Shown in pieces: positions 6,097 to 13,543 of a DNA stretch of 15,647 nucleotides. Made by a program: the position numbers and the translations under genes. The stretch lies in contig JAEZBW010000103.1 in the NCBI GenBank assembly GCA_023426765.1, positions 1 to 15,647 on the forward strand, in the 5' to 3' direction. This DNA is from Bacillota bacterium. GTDB lineage: Bacteria; Bacillota; Clostridia; DSM-8532. The notes below the pieces were generated by a model. That model was not told the DNA's origin, made no database searches, and saw nothing but the letters and a program-made list of their open reading frames with translations. Positions within the stretch are counted from its first letter, which is position 1. Each line of letters opens with the position of its first letter.

Positions 6097-8323
6097 ACCT
6101 GCCGTCGGGATAAAAAACGTAATAATGCTGCTGTATTGTTCCGGCCAGCGTCCCGACGACATTGGTCTGAATGTAAATCCAGGTGCCTTCAATGCTGTCT
6201 TTGGAAGGCATTGGCTTTTTTAACGCAGGGGTGGTGCCGGTGCCAGTATTGTTTCCTGCAGAGGCGGGATTGGTATTTGACAAACCTCGGGTATATTCGC
6301 TGCCATCTATCATCACGGTGTCTTTTTCTGTTCTGCTGATTGGATATTCGTTGTTTTCAACCGGAACATCACGGGTTTCGTAACTGTCCATCGCCAGATA
6401 CCATATACCGTCGAAAGCAGTGACCGCACCTCCCGTGCTTTTTAATTGCTCGGACAAAATCAGCTTGTTGCCTGATATCCTGTATTTTCCCTTGAAGGCT
6501 GTTGCAGTCCGGGCTCCTCTCCACATCGATGAAACGATTCTATAGAATGTACCGTCACTTTTGAATTCTATCATGTTATCAACATAAACCCTGCTGTCGA
6601 AGGTGCCTGGTCCAGCCGAATCACTGTAACCCCAGAAGCCCACGATCCACTTGTTCATATCCTTCTCATCAACAGTCGGCGTTGGTGCTTTTGTAGGCTG
6701 CGGCGCTTGTGTCGGCGCTTTTGTAGGCTGTGCCGCCTGTGTCGGGGCTACCGATACCGCTCCTCCGTCCTGAATTGTATCCACCTTTTCAAAGGTACGG
6801 TTGCTGATGGCCAAAGCCTGTTCACGGGTTGCGTTGGCATACCCTGCCGCAGTTTCTGCGGCAGCGGTGTTTTTAGGAGCGAACTTGTTACCACCCAGGC
6901 CCTTTATAATTTCATATTTTGCCATGAAGTAAACAGATGGCTTCGCCCAGCTTGAAATTTGTGCATCATCGGTAAAGGGAGACACCCCTTTGTTATCCAG
7001 CGAATGCTTTGTATAAGCGCTGTCACTCGCCAGGGTCCAGCCTTCCCAGTTCAACTTCTTGTAAACACGGGTCAGCATCGTGGCCGCTTGTTCACGGTTT
7101 ACAGAATCATCCGGTGCGAATTTATTCCCGCCCACACCGGCAACAATATCCAACGCGTATGCCTTCAATACATCCGTGTCCCTGGTGTCGGTAAAGGTGC
7201 TCGCCGGAGCCGGGGCAGCGGTTTTTCCGGATAAGGCTTCATACAGCTTCAGTGCTACGGCGGCAAACTCCGCACGGGTGATTGGCTTTGTCAGGTCAGC
7301 ACCCTTCAGTTTATCCGGGTAAAGGCTGTTTCCAACGGCCTTTTCAAGCTCTAATGCAGCCCACTGGCTCGCCTTGCTCCACGAGGACATGTTGTGTGAA
7401 ACCACATTTGAAAAGGGGCTGTAAATAGTATCTGAACGGCCGGACTGTTCATAATTGTTCAAAGACAGGGAAAAACGGAGTTTTATTTCATAGCTGTCCT
7501 CATTATCATTCAGGAGGCTCGCCAATACCTCATAATATTCTGAGTATGCCCAGTCCGAATGGATATGCTGAAACTCGGTTTCGCCTTTCCTTCTCATCCA
7601 GACTTCGGTCATGACTGCGTTTTCAGTCATGGAAAGCAAGTCCTGAATCTCACCGGGCACCCTGCCTGTCTTGATCACAAAATAGCGGTACCCATAACTG
7701 TCTGTTTCCATCTCTGCAGAATTCAGAATCGGGGCGTGGTTGATCAATTTATCGGGGTCAGCGGTCATTTTGGAAGAAAGGGTGTATTCCTTTGACCAGT
7801 CGGAGAATATATAAGTTTCGTCATCATCAAAGCTTTCCACAAAGCGCACGCGGAAGGTAATGGAATGAGCCTTTAAGTAATCCCACCCGTTTTCCTGAAG
7901 TTCCGACAGGTCGCTATTTTCAGGAAAAAGCTGTGACAAATTCCAGCTGTCGTCACTCATGTATTTTTTCCCACTGATGAAGGTGAGATAGTTCATGTTA
8001 TCTGTGGAAGCGATATAATCGGGAGTATCCCATTCCCTTGTATAATGCCAGTTCCCGTTATCCAGCCTGTAGTCAACCTGGAAATGCGCAGGAAAGGTCT
8101 GGTTATTTTCCGGATCCTCTTTTGCCCAGGCTTCAATGTATGTACGCAATTCTTCGGAAGCACCGAAAGAGAAAAAGCAGTAATCATTGAAGTAAAGGCC
8201 AACGCCAAGATGCACCGGAGCGCCAAGGGCAGTGGGGGGCGTCGCTTTTGCAGCAGCCGTTTGGGGGATCATTGAAACAATGACTGCCATGATTAACAGG
8301 ATCATGAATAGTTTTCGTTTCAT
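6077..8323 (-). CDS. Exported S-layer homology (SLH) domain protein, frameshifted near its C-terminus
   Basis: This surface protein of 748 residues as read, or 844 if the frameshift is repaired, has a signal peptide at residues 1-25 (KRKLFMILLIMAVIV ... TAAA). A large N-terminal region (about 26-315) matches no family I know. Three SLH repeats follow at about 318-372, 374-425 and 446-513, with texts such as ITRAEFAAVALKLYEAL, GGNKFAPDDSVNREQAATML and YEIIKGLGGNKFAPKN. SLH triplets bind pyruvylated secondary cell-wall polymer. A Pro-Thr linker (about 518-551, repeated QPTKAPTQAP) leads to two C-terminal domains (about 553-680 and 709 to the end), each opening GxW and rich in beta-strand text, which resemble lipocalin-like folds. 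AGGAGG lies eight bases before the ATG. SLH repeats in the middle, with domains on both sides, are less usual than SLH at one end. Confidence 0.88.
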   Translation of the reverse strand: MKRKLFMILLIMAVIVSMIPQTAAAKATPPTALGAPVHLGVGLYFNDYCFFSFGASEELRTYIEAWAKEDPENNQTFPAHFQVDYRLDNGNWHYTREWDTPDYIASTDNMNYLTFISGKKYMSDDSWNLSQLFPENSDLSELQENGWDYLKAHSITFRVRFVESFDDDETYIFSDWSKEYTLSSKMTADPDKLINHAPILNSAEMETDSYGYRYFVIKTGRVPGEIQDLLSMTENAVMTEVWMRRKGETEFQHIHSDWAYSEYYEVLASLLNDNEDSYEIKLRFSLSLNNYEQSGRSDTIYSPFSNVVSHNMSSWSKASQWAALELEKAVGNSLYPDKLKGADLTKPITRAEFAAVALKLYEALSGKTAAPAPASTFTDTRDTDVLKAYALDIVAGVGGNKFAPDDSVNREQAATMLTRVYKKLNWEGWTLASDSAYTKHSLDNKGVSPFTDDAQISSWAKPSVYFMAKYEIIKGLGGNKFAPKNTAAAETAAGYANATREQALAISNRTFEKVDTIQDGGAVSVAPTQAAQPTKAPTQAPQPTKAPTPTVDEKDMNKWIVGFWGYSDSAGPGTFDSRVYVDNMIEFKSDGTFYRIVSSMWRGARTATAFKGKYRISGNKLILSEQLKSTGGAVTAFDGIWYLAMDSYETRDVPVENNEYPISRTEKDTVMIDGSEYTRGLSNTNPASAGNNTGTGTTPALKKPMPSKDSIEGTWIYIQTNVVGTLAGTIQQHYYVFYPDGRFIRWDI

Positions 8324-8617
8324 CGTTTTTCCTCCTGATTATGAGTTGTTGGGATGCTTCGAGACCACAGCTAAAGCACCCTTATGCAAAAAATGATAAC
8401 GGAGTTATGTGGGTTTCAAGGCAAACCGCAGGGATCAGGCGGCTTTATCAGCAGTCTCGGATGCTTCTGTTTGGTTGCTTGATGATGTCCAGTAGATGTA
8501 CGAAATCGCTAACTGGCTTCATTAACATTTTCTGAAAATAAGTCATATGGAATAATTTAGATGTCATCTTAATCATTAATATACATCAGTTAAAGAGGCG
8601 AAGCAAGGGGGTGGTTC

Positions 8618-8724
8618 GTACGCGACATAGGGTGCATCATATAGCGGGTGCCAATCCCGCTGAGAAAAATTTAGCAAATCAACGAGTCATGGACAATAAT
8701 GTCCGAAGAGGGAAGAGTTAACAT
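8618..8724 (+). mobile_element. Possible 5' remnant of a group II intron
   Basis: The stretch starts GTACGCGACATAGGGTGCAT, close to the GTGCG start and early domain I of bacterial group II introns. It then has hairpins AGCGGG-TGCCAAT-CCCGCT (8643-8661) and GGACA-ATAA-TGTCC (8691-8704), followed by GAAGAGGGAAGAG. This order of motifs resembles domain I of introns I know from clostridia. No reverse transcriptase or 3' domains V/VI follow, so it would be a truncated copy. The assignment rests on remembered similarity, not on a search. Confidence 0.4.
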
Positions 8725-8876
8725 ACATTCAACAACGTGCTAAAATTAGAATAATACATATTATGGATTTTGATATTCGTTCAATTATTATGTAGAGAAC
8801 ATCAGGCCACATATTTTTTGAACTATTTTATAGAGTTACTTCATCAGTACTTACAATAGACGGGGAGGTGGAATTC

Positions 8877-9023
8877 TTGCATATCCCAGTCAATGGAATG
8901 TATAGTTCCAGACGTCGATTGGATATACTTATGATTTGTGGAAACATTTCATATCAGTACAATTTTGGTACATGTGGACGGTTCTCTTGTTTCATTTTTC
9001 CTTTTATGACCCCATCATCCTGA
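8877..9023 (+). CDS. Doubtful small ORF with a strong ribosome site
   Basis: TTG at 8877 is preceded by GGGGAGGTGGAATTC, a near-perfect Shine-Dalgarno at good spacing, and opens 48 codons (MHIPVNGMYSSRRRLDIL at the N-terminus). Its 3' half runs through a REP-like segment, so the product is unlikely to be a conserved protein. It may be the start of a gene whose remainder has been lost. No family is recognised. Confidence 0.15.
   Translation: MHIPVNGMYSSRRRLDILMICGNISYQYNFGTCGRFSCFIFPFMTPSS
8976..8995 (+). repeat. Half REP-like element
   Basis: GGACGGTTCTCTTGTTTCAT carries the same GGACGGTTC core as the full hairpin at 9044-9093 but has no pairing arm nearby. It looks like a half copy or a diverged variant of the same repeat family. 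Confidence 0.4.
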
Positions 9024-9043
9024 CGAAAGAAATGGATATGGAA

Positions 9044-9093
9044 AGGGACGGTTCCTGTGTGCTGAAGATTATCATCACTCAGAAACCGTCCCT
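9044..9093. repeat. REP-like hairpin with GGGACGGTT arms
   Basis: AGGGACGGTT (9044-9053) pairs perfectly with AACCGTCCCT (9084-9093). Beyond one mismatch the stem continues with CTG/CAG, leaving a loop of roughly 25-30 bases. The left arm continues CCTGTGTGCTGA, related to 5691-5704. It lies 22 bases after the putP stop on the minus strand and is followed there by only TTTCC, so it may slow transcription but is not a typical intrinsic terminator. Such repeats are known in clostridia, often moved by Y1-type (RAYT) transposases. Confidence 0.65.
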
Positions 9094-9114
9094 ATAAATT
9101 TTATTTTCCAAAAG

Positions 9115-10671
9115 TTAACCTAATTTTGCCTGTTCAAATTCGTTTTGAATTTCTGCCGAAGGTTCGCTGGAGAGAAGGGAAACAACAACAATCGCGATGC
9201 AGGAGATAATAAACGCCGGCATCAGCTCATAAATGCCAAATACACCTCCAATGGGTTTAATCAGCAATCTCCAGATGAAAACCATCAATCCGCCGGCAAC
9301 CATGCCTGCAATCGCGCCGCTTCTTGTAGTCCTCTTCCATAACAGCGACAATATGATAATGGGCCCGAAGGTAGCGCCAAAGCCTGCCCATGCAAAAGCA
9401 ACCACCTGGAAGATGATGCTGTTTTCATCAAGACCGATGATGATACCGACAACAGCGATCAACAGCAGTACGATTCGAGAAATAACCATAACCTGCTTGT
9501 CTGTAGCATCCCTTTTCACAACACCATGGAAAATGTTTTTAGCAACTGCCGATGTAGCGATTAACAAATAAGAATCGGAGGAACTGATCGTCGCAGCCAG
9601 TATGCCGGCCATTACGATTCCTGCAATTAATGGAGGGAGCAAGTTCCTGCTCATTTCAATGAAAACGCTCTCGGCCGCACTGGCGGTAAGCAGGGTGGAA
9701 GGATACAGGGTTCTGCCGATCAATCCGATGGCAACCGCCGCGAAAAGCGATATGACACACCAGATTGTTGCAATCCTTCTGGACTTTCCAAGCTCGGAGG
9801 GGTTCTTTATCGCCATAAAACGAAGTAAAACCTGGGGCATTCCGAAATAACCCAGGCCCCATGAAAGGGTTGAAATAACCGTCAGAAAACCGTATTTTCC
9901 TGCTTCGCCGAAAACGGGCTGATTTTCTGCGTTTAACAACTGAACGCCTTCTGCCAGCTTTGGAGACGCAATTCCGAAGAATTCAAAAAACCCGGGGATC
10001 TGTTTGATATTGTTCACGATGTTGCCGATGCCGCCGGCTGCAAAAACTCCCACCAGCAATATGGTAACCAGCGCAAAAATCATAACCAGCGCCTGCATGA
10101 AGTCGGAGGCACTTTCTGCGAGAAACCCGCCGATGATAACATAAAAAATGACGAATGCTGCACCTAAAACCATCATCAGCTGGTAATTCAGGCCGAATAT
10201 GGTACTGAAAAGCTTACCCACCGTTACGAAGCAGCTTGATGCATACACTGTGAAGAACACCAGGATGAATAAAGCAGCGATGGTCATGATCACCTTACTT
10301 TTTTCCTTAAAGCGATTGCTCAGAAAATCGGGAATGGTGATGGAGTCTCCTGAAATGGCGGAATAATTGCGAAGTCTTTTAGCTACCAGCAGCCAGTTAA
10401 TATATGTACCTACGGCCAATCCGATTGCGGTCCATATTGCATCGCTAAGACCCAGCCAATAGGCAACACCCGGCAGCCCCATTAATAGCCAGCCGCTCAT
10501 ATCCGAGGCCTCTGCGCTTAAGGCTGTAAACCATGGCCCGATGGTTCTTCCTCCCAGAAAAAAGTTGCTGCTGCTTTCATTGGCTCGTTTGGCATAATAT
10601 AATCCGATCAAAATAACCAGGATCATATATGCGCTCATGGCAATGAGCATTTGTAATCTGTCACCTGTCAT
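9115..10671 (-). CDS. putP: Sodium/proline symporter PutP
   Basis: This secondary transporter of the sodium:solute symporter (SSS) family takes up L-proline with Na+. The 518-residue protein is slightly longer than the usual ~500 and is hydrophobic throughout, with about 13 membrane spans expected. Key text is LSAEASDMSGWLLMGLPGVA (about residues 51-70), in which Asp57 matches the essential Asp55 of E. coli PutP, and AATISSSDSYLLIATSAVAK, which matches the Ser/Thr sodium-site segment of TM9. GRTIGPWFTALSAEASD and the YFGMPQVLLRFMA stretch are also typical of PutP. The ATG has GGAGGGGG upstream. It is a single-gene unit with its own promoter and no proline catabolic genes beside it, so roles in osmoprotection and nutrition are both possible. 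Confidence 0.93.
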   Translation of the reverse strand: MTGDRLQMLIAMSAYMILVILIGLYYAKRANESSSNFFLGGRTIGPWFTALSAEASDMSGWLLMGLPGVAYWLGLSDAIWTAIGLAVGTYINWLLVAKRLRNYSAISGDSITIPDFLSNRFKEKSKVIMTIAALFILVFFTVYASSCFVTVGKLFSTIFGLNYQLMMVLGAAFVIFYVIIGGFLAESASDFMQALVMIFALVTILLVGVFAAGGIGNIVNNIKQIPGFFEFFGIASPKLAEGVQLLNAENQPVFGEAGKYGFLTVISTLSWGLGYFGMPQVLLRFMAIKNPSELGKSRRIATIWCVISLFAAVAIGLIGRTLYPSTLLTASAAESVFIEMSRNLLPPLIAGIVMAGILAATISSSDSYLLIATSAVAKNIFHGVVKRDATDKQVMVISRIVLLLIAVVGIIIGLDENSIIFQVVAFAWAGFGATFGPIIILSLLWKRTTRSGAIAGMVAGGLMVFIWRLLIKPIGGVFGIYELMPAFIISCIAIVVVSLLSSEPSAEIQNEFEQAKLG

Positions 10672-10706
10672 TTGTCCCCCTCCTCAATTATAATTTATTG
10701 TGTATA

Positions 10707-10735
10707 ATTATACATTTATATGGAAGGTGTTTCAA
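10707..10735 (-). promoter_or_regulatory. Sigma-A promoter of putP
   Basis: On the minus strand TTGAAA (10735-10730) and TATAAT (10712-10707) are 17 bases apart, about 35 bases before the putP ATG. The region between promoter and gene is very AT-rich. No operator is evident. Confidence 0.75.
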
Positions 10736-10832
10736 GATTTTTATGAAGCATCACTTAAATTCCGCTCTACCCCTACTGAAGAAGAAACAGGGAACCCCTG
10801 CTCATGGAAATGGGGTCTCAGAAAATGAACGT

Positions 10833-10870
10833 AAAAAAGGCTGGGACAGCAAAAATGCTTCCAGCCTTTT
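10833..10870 (-). terminator. Intrinsic terminator of the second SLH gene
   Basis: On the minus strand AAAAGGCTGG pairs with CCAGCCTTTTTT around an inner AGCATTTTTGCT, giving a strong stem that ends in a T-run. It starts 9 bases after the SLH gene stop. The A-tract on the other side means it could also work on the plus strand. Confidence 0.85.
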
Positions 10871-10878
10871 CAGTGACT

Positions 10879-12177
10879 CTAGTAAGTTAAAGTTTTTCTT
10901 TCAGCGGGCATTGCGATACGTGTAATAATCGCGGCGGCCTGAGAGCGGGTGATATTCGTTTCCGGTTCAAAGGTACCTTTGGCATCATTCCCTGTAATAA
11001 CACCGGCACGGTATAAAAGGAAAATGCTGTCCTGATATTTTGTGCTATCGTTTACGTCGGGAAGCTCATCCACGTTGTTAATCTTTACAATGGCAGTTTT
11101 GGGTATTGCAGATGCAAATATGTAAGCCATTTCTCCCCGTTTTGCCTTTAAGGAGTAATCACTGAAATCGTCTTGCTGAATAATCCCGTTTTTAATTGCA
11201 TATTCCACATAAACATTGTACCAGGGGGTGCCTTGAGTAAACTCTCCGTTTCCTCCGCTGTAAATATTGTGCAGGCGTGCAGCCATTGCAATGGCTTCGG
11301 CTATAGTGATGGTCCCCTCGGGATTAAACTTTCCGTCATTTCCTTTCATTAAGCCGAGTTCATAAACCTTTTTAACACTATCCGAATACCATTGGTTCGT
11401 TACATCTGCAAACTGCCCCGAAGTATATTGGTTTTTTGCGGTGATATTTTTATAAGAGTCTTTTGCTGTAAGCAGGTCACGCAGCCCGGGCCATTTGAAT
11501 CCCTGATATTCCGGAAGTTCGCCTTTTGCCAGGAAATATTCAATCTCTTCATCGGATAAAATAAGAATATATTTCGCACCCACCCAAAAATAATGCAGAC
11601 TATCCTCTTTTCCGGCGTCTATAATATCTGGAACCTCTTTATAACCAAGAGGCTCGAGAGAGTAGGTAAAATATACTCTGCCATCGACAAGCCCGTTATA
11701 GTAAAAGGTTATTTCACCGACTTCTGCTGTACTGAATCCTTCCCCGCTGCCGTATGAATGGTAAAAACCCGATTCAGAATCATAATCAAACCATCCTCTA
11801 TGTAATTCATTGTTGTAAATTGGACGATCTGATTTGTTTAAACTGACCTTTACCTTTCCACTGCCATCTGAAGGATAGCCGTCATCACGAGCAGTAGGGA
11901 TCTTTACTTCGGAACTGGATGGATCTTTAACTACATACACAGTGGCTTCTTCTGTTTCACCCTCTACAGGCAACTCCAATTCCAGAATGCCTATCAGGTT
12001 AGGAATACTTAATTCTGCTTCTATCGTAATTTCATCACTGATCGTAGCGGATATTTTCCTCTCATAACTACAATTACCCTCAGCAAAAACAGGGCATGTA
12101 AACAACATTAAACACAATGATACAATGAGTGCCGTGCGCAGTATATGACGGCTTCTGCGGAATAGATTGTTCTTCAT
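10879..12177 (-). CDS. Exported S-layer homology (SLH) domain protein
   Basis: This surface protein of 432 residues has a signal peptide at 1-32 (basic RRSRHILR, hydrophobic TALIVSLCLMLF, cleavage near VFA). The N-terminal ~220 residues are acidic and beta-rich and match no family I recognise. Three C-terminal SLH repeats follow: about 252-300 (FADVTNQWYSDSVKKVYELG then GTITIAEAIAMAARL), 317-360 (TPWYNVYVEYAIKNGII) and 370-425 (LPDVNDSTKYQDSIFLLYRA then ITRSQAAAIITRIA). These would bind secondary wall polymer and hold the N-terminal part outside. The frame is open to 12237, but the ATG at 12177 is chosen because AAAGGAGA lies just before it and the signal peptide starts there. It has its own promoter and terminator. 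It is distinct from the larger SLH protein, sharing only the SLH part. Confidence 0.9.
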   Translation of the reverse strand: MKNNLFRRSRHILRTALIVSLCLMLFTCPVFAEGNCSYERKISATISDEITIEAELSIPNLIGILELELPVEGETEEATVYVVKDPSSSEVKIPTARDDGYPSDGSGKVKVSLNKSDRPIYNNELHRGWFDYDSESGFYHSYGSGEGFSTAEVGEITFYYNGLVDGRVYFTYSLEPLGYKEVPDIIDAGKEDSLHYFWVGAKYILILSDEEIEYFLAKGELPEYQGFKWPGLRDLLTAKDSYKNITAKNQYTSGQFADVTNQWYSDSVKKVYELGLMKGNDGKFNPEGTITIAEAIAMAARLHNIYSGGNGEFTQGTPWYNVYVEYAIKNGIIQQDDFSDYSLKAKRGEMAYIFASAIPKTAIVKINNVDELPDVNDSTKYQDSIFLLYRAGVITGNDAKGTFEPETNITRSQAAAIITRIAMPAERKTLTY

Positions 12178-12227
12178 GAGAGTTATCTCCTTTAAAATGT
12201 AATAATTTAGAAGATGTATTTGATGAC

Positions 12228-12256
12228 ACCTTAACATAATCTCTGTAGCATGTCAA
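12228..12256 (-). promoter_or_regulatory. Promoter of the second SLH gene
   Basis: On the minus strand TTGACA (12256-12251) lies 17 bases from TAAGGT (12233-12228), which is preceded by TG one base away, making an extended -10. The start codon is about 50 bases downstream. Confidence 0.6.
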
Positions 12257-12330
12257 TAAATGTATTTCGGTTCGAATTGGCATCATAAATTGTCATTAAA
12301 GTGAATCATTTGTATATGATTAATTTGGAA

Positions 12331-12360
12331 TTGACAAATCAGCCTGATCCACTATAAAAT
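12331..12360 (+). promoter_or_regulatory. Promoter of the ABC importer operon
   Basis: TTGACA (12331-12336) is followed by TATAAAAT (12353-12360), with a spacing of 16 to 18 depending on which six bases act as the -10. It is divergent from the SLH gene promoter, with about 75 bases between the -35 boxes, and drives a leader of about 85 bases. Confidence 0.7.
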
Positions 12361-12375
12361 AATATCAAAGTTAAA

Positions 12376-12411
12376 TTGAGGCCGGCATGTCTGTAGCTTT
12401 ACGGGCCTCGA
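12376..12411 (+). promoter_or_regulatory. Hairpin in the leader of the ABC importer operon
   Basis: GAGGCC (12378-12383) pairs with GGCCTC (12404-12409), extended by one wobble and one A-T pair outside, around a 20-base loop. No T-run follows, so it is not an intrinsic terminator. The left arm includes a GAGG that is well placed to serve the ATG at 12387 of a 48-codon upstream reading frame with two Trp codons. The region is too short for a T-box. A regulatory role is inferred only. Confidence 0.35.
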
Positions 12412-12450
12412 TACAACAATGGGTTAATGTAGTATGGGAGGTAGGATATC

Positions 12451-13413
12451 ATGAAAAAAACAGTACTCGTCATTCTCTTGGCAGGCGTCCTGCTGCTGAC
12501 CGGTTGTGCAGCCGGCAGTCAAAAATCCGGTAATTCCATCGGTATTATTCAATATGTAGAACATGTAGCTTTGGATTCTTCCCGGGAGGGCTTCGTTGCC
12601 GCACTGAAAGACAACGGATATGCAGAGGGCCAGAACATTACAATTGATGTTCAGAACGCTCAGGCCGACCAAAGCAACCTGTCCACCATCAGCGATCGCT
12701 TTATCAGCAACAAGGTGGATCTGGTGCTGGGAATTGCAACCCCCGCAGTGCAGTCCATAGCGGGAAAAACCACCCAAATCCCCATTCTTGGCACAGCCGT
12801 TACCGATTATGTTTCAGCCAGGCTTGTTAATTCCAATGAAGCCCCTGGCGGGAATGTCAGCGGTACAACAGATATGAACCCCATCAAGGAACAGATTGAT
12901 CTGCTGGTAAAACTGGTTCCCGATGCGAAAACGGTGGGCGTTTTATATACCTCCAGCGAGGACAACTCCATTCTTCAGGCAAAGCTTGCAAAAGAAGCCA
13001 TAGAAGCCCTGGGGCTTGCTTATACCGAGGTGACCGTCACCAACTCCAACGACGTACAACAAGCCACTCAGTCCATTGTCGGAAAGTGTGATGCTATTTA
13101 TATTCCCACCGACAACACCTTTGCTTCCGCAATGCCGGTGGTGCATGGGGTTACATCTGTGTCGAAAACACCCGTTATCTGCGGGGAGTCCGGCATGGTT
13201 GAAGGTGGCGGCCTTGCAACGCTGGGAATAAACTATTATGATCTTGGATATCAGACAGGCCTGATGGCCGTTAAAATCCTGAAGGGCGAGGCAAAGCCCG
13301 CCACAATGCCCATTGAATCGGCCAGCGGCTTTAATTTTGTGATTAACGGAACCGTAGCCGATGAAATCGGCATCAACATTCCTGAAGATTTACAGGAATA
13401 TATTATAAAGTAA
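12451..13413 (+). CDS. ABC importer substrate-binding lipoprotein, putative tryptophan/tyrosine type
   Basis: The 320-residue extracellular receptor opens with a lipoprotein signal ending LLTGC (Cys19). The mature part shows the ABC_sub_bind (PF04392, COG2984) pattern: IGIIQYVEHVALDSSREGF near the start, GYAEGQNITIDVQNAQAD, DLVLGIATPAVQSIA, PGGNVSGTTDMNPIKEQ, VGVLYTSSEDNS, DAIYIPTDNTFASAMP and GLATLGINYYDLGYQTG. This family is often named TrpX-like and predicted to bind tryptophan or tyrosine, but the ligand has been tested for few members. GGGAGG lies nine bases before the ATG. It heads a three-gene operon with a permease and an ATPase of matching families (COG4120, COG1101). A perfect palindrome follows the stop codon. 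Confidence 0.9.
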   Translation: MKKTVLVILLAGVLLLTGCAAGSQKSGNSIGIIQYVEHVALDSSREGFVAALKDNGYAEGQNITIDVQNAQADQSNLSTISDRFISNKVDLVLGIATPAVQSIAGKTTQIPILGTAVTDYVSARLVNSNEAPGGNVSGTTDMNPIKEQIDLLVKLVPDAKTVGVLYTSSEDNSILQAKLAKEAIEALGLAYTEVTVTNSNDVQQATQSIVGKCDAIYIPTDNTFASAMPVVHGVTSVSKTPVICGESGMVEGGGLATLGINYYDLGYQTGLMAVKILKGEAKPATMPIESASGFNFVINGTVADEIGINIPEDLQEYIIK

Positions 13414-13420
13414 AAGGTGG

Positions 13421-13440
13421 CCGGGCTGAATTCAGCCCGG
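13421..13440 (+). promoter_or_regulatory. Perfect 20-base palindrome after the binding-protein gene
   Basis: CCGGGCTGAATTCAGCCCGG starts 7 bases after the stop codon and is not followed by a T-run. As RNA it would form a stable hairpin at the 3' end of the binding-protein cistron, a position known in other systems to protect the upstream message from 3' exonucleases. It could also be a protein site. Confidence 0.55.
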
Positions 13441-13468
13441 ATATCATTCCTTAAAAGTGTCCGGTATT

Positions 13469-13493
13469 TGCCCGCTTGAAGCTTCAACGGGCA
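13469..13493 (+). promoter_or_regulatory. Near-perfect inverted repeat in the intergenic spacer
   Basis: TGCCCG and CGGGCA flank TTGAAGCTTCAA, itself palindromic, with one C-C mismatch. It is the second of three inverted repeats between the binding-protein and permease genes. Confidence 0.45.
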
Positions 13494-13516
13494 TGCAGAA
13501 ACAATCTCAGCGCTGT

Positions 13517-13543
13517 ACCACGCGGTTTAACGCGTGGTTTTGT
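13517..13543 (+). terminator. Terminator-like hairpin before the permease gene
   Basis: ACCACGCG-GTTTAA-CGCGTGGT is followed by TTTGTG. The stem is 8 bp and GC-rich, but the T-run is short, so partial termination is more likely than a full stop. The permease start codon is 45 bases further on and no promoter is seen in between. This would give more binding protein than permease from one transcript. Confidence 0.5.

Larger units (their letters stand above)
8324..9114. other. Intergenic stretch with mobile-element debris
   Basis: No convincing gene is present in these 790 bases. The left part carries the leader of the SLH gene, including a hairpin at 8351-8381 (GGGATGCTT against AAGCACCC, one bulged base). 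The middle holds a possible group II intron remnant, and the right part holds REP-like sequences. A 64-codon plus-strand ORF at 8341-8535 and a 48-codon ORF at 8877-9023 are open but resemble no known family. Confidence 0.5.

Noticed and set aside
8341..8535. 64-codon plus-strand ORF as a gene
   Set aside because: It has no ribosome site in this orientation (the nearby AGGAGG serves the SLH gene on the other strand), no recognised family and atypical composition.
9535..9862. Plus- and minus-strand ORFs inside putP
   Set aside because: They are shadows of the long, well-conserved putP frame.
10833..10870. This hairpin as another copy of the REP-like family (it contains GGGAC)
   Set aside because: The rest of the sequence differs, and the stem with T-run fits an ordinary intrinsic terminator.
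12376..12450. T-box or other known riboswitch in the importer leader
   Set aside because: The leader is only about 85 bases, with no specifier loop, no TGGN anti-terminator bulge and no terminator hairpin.
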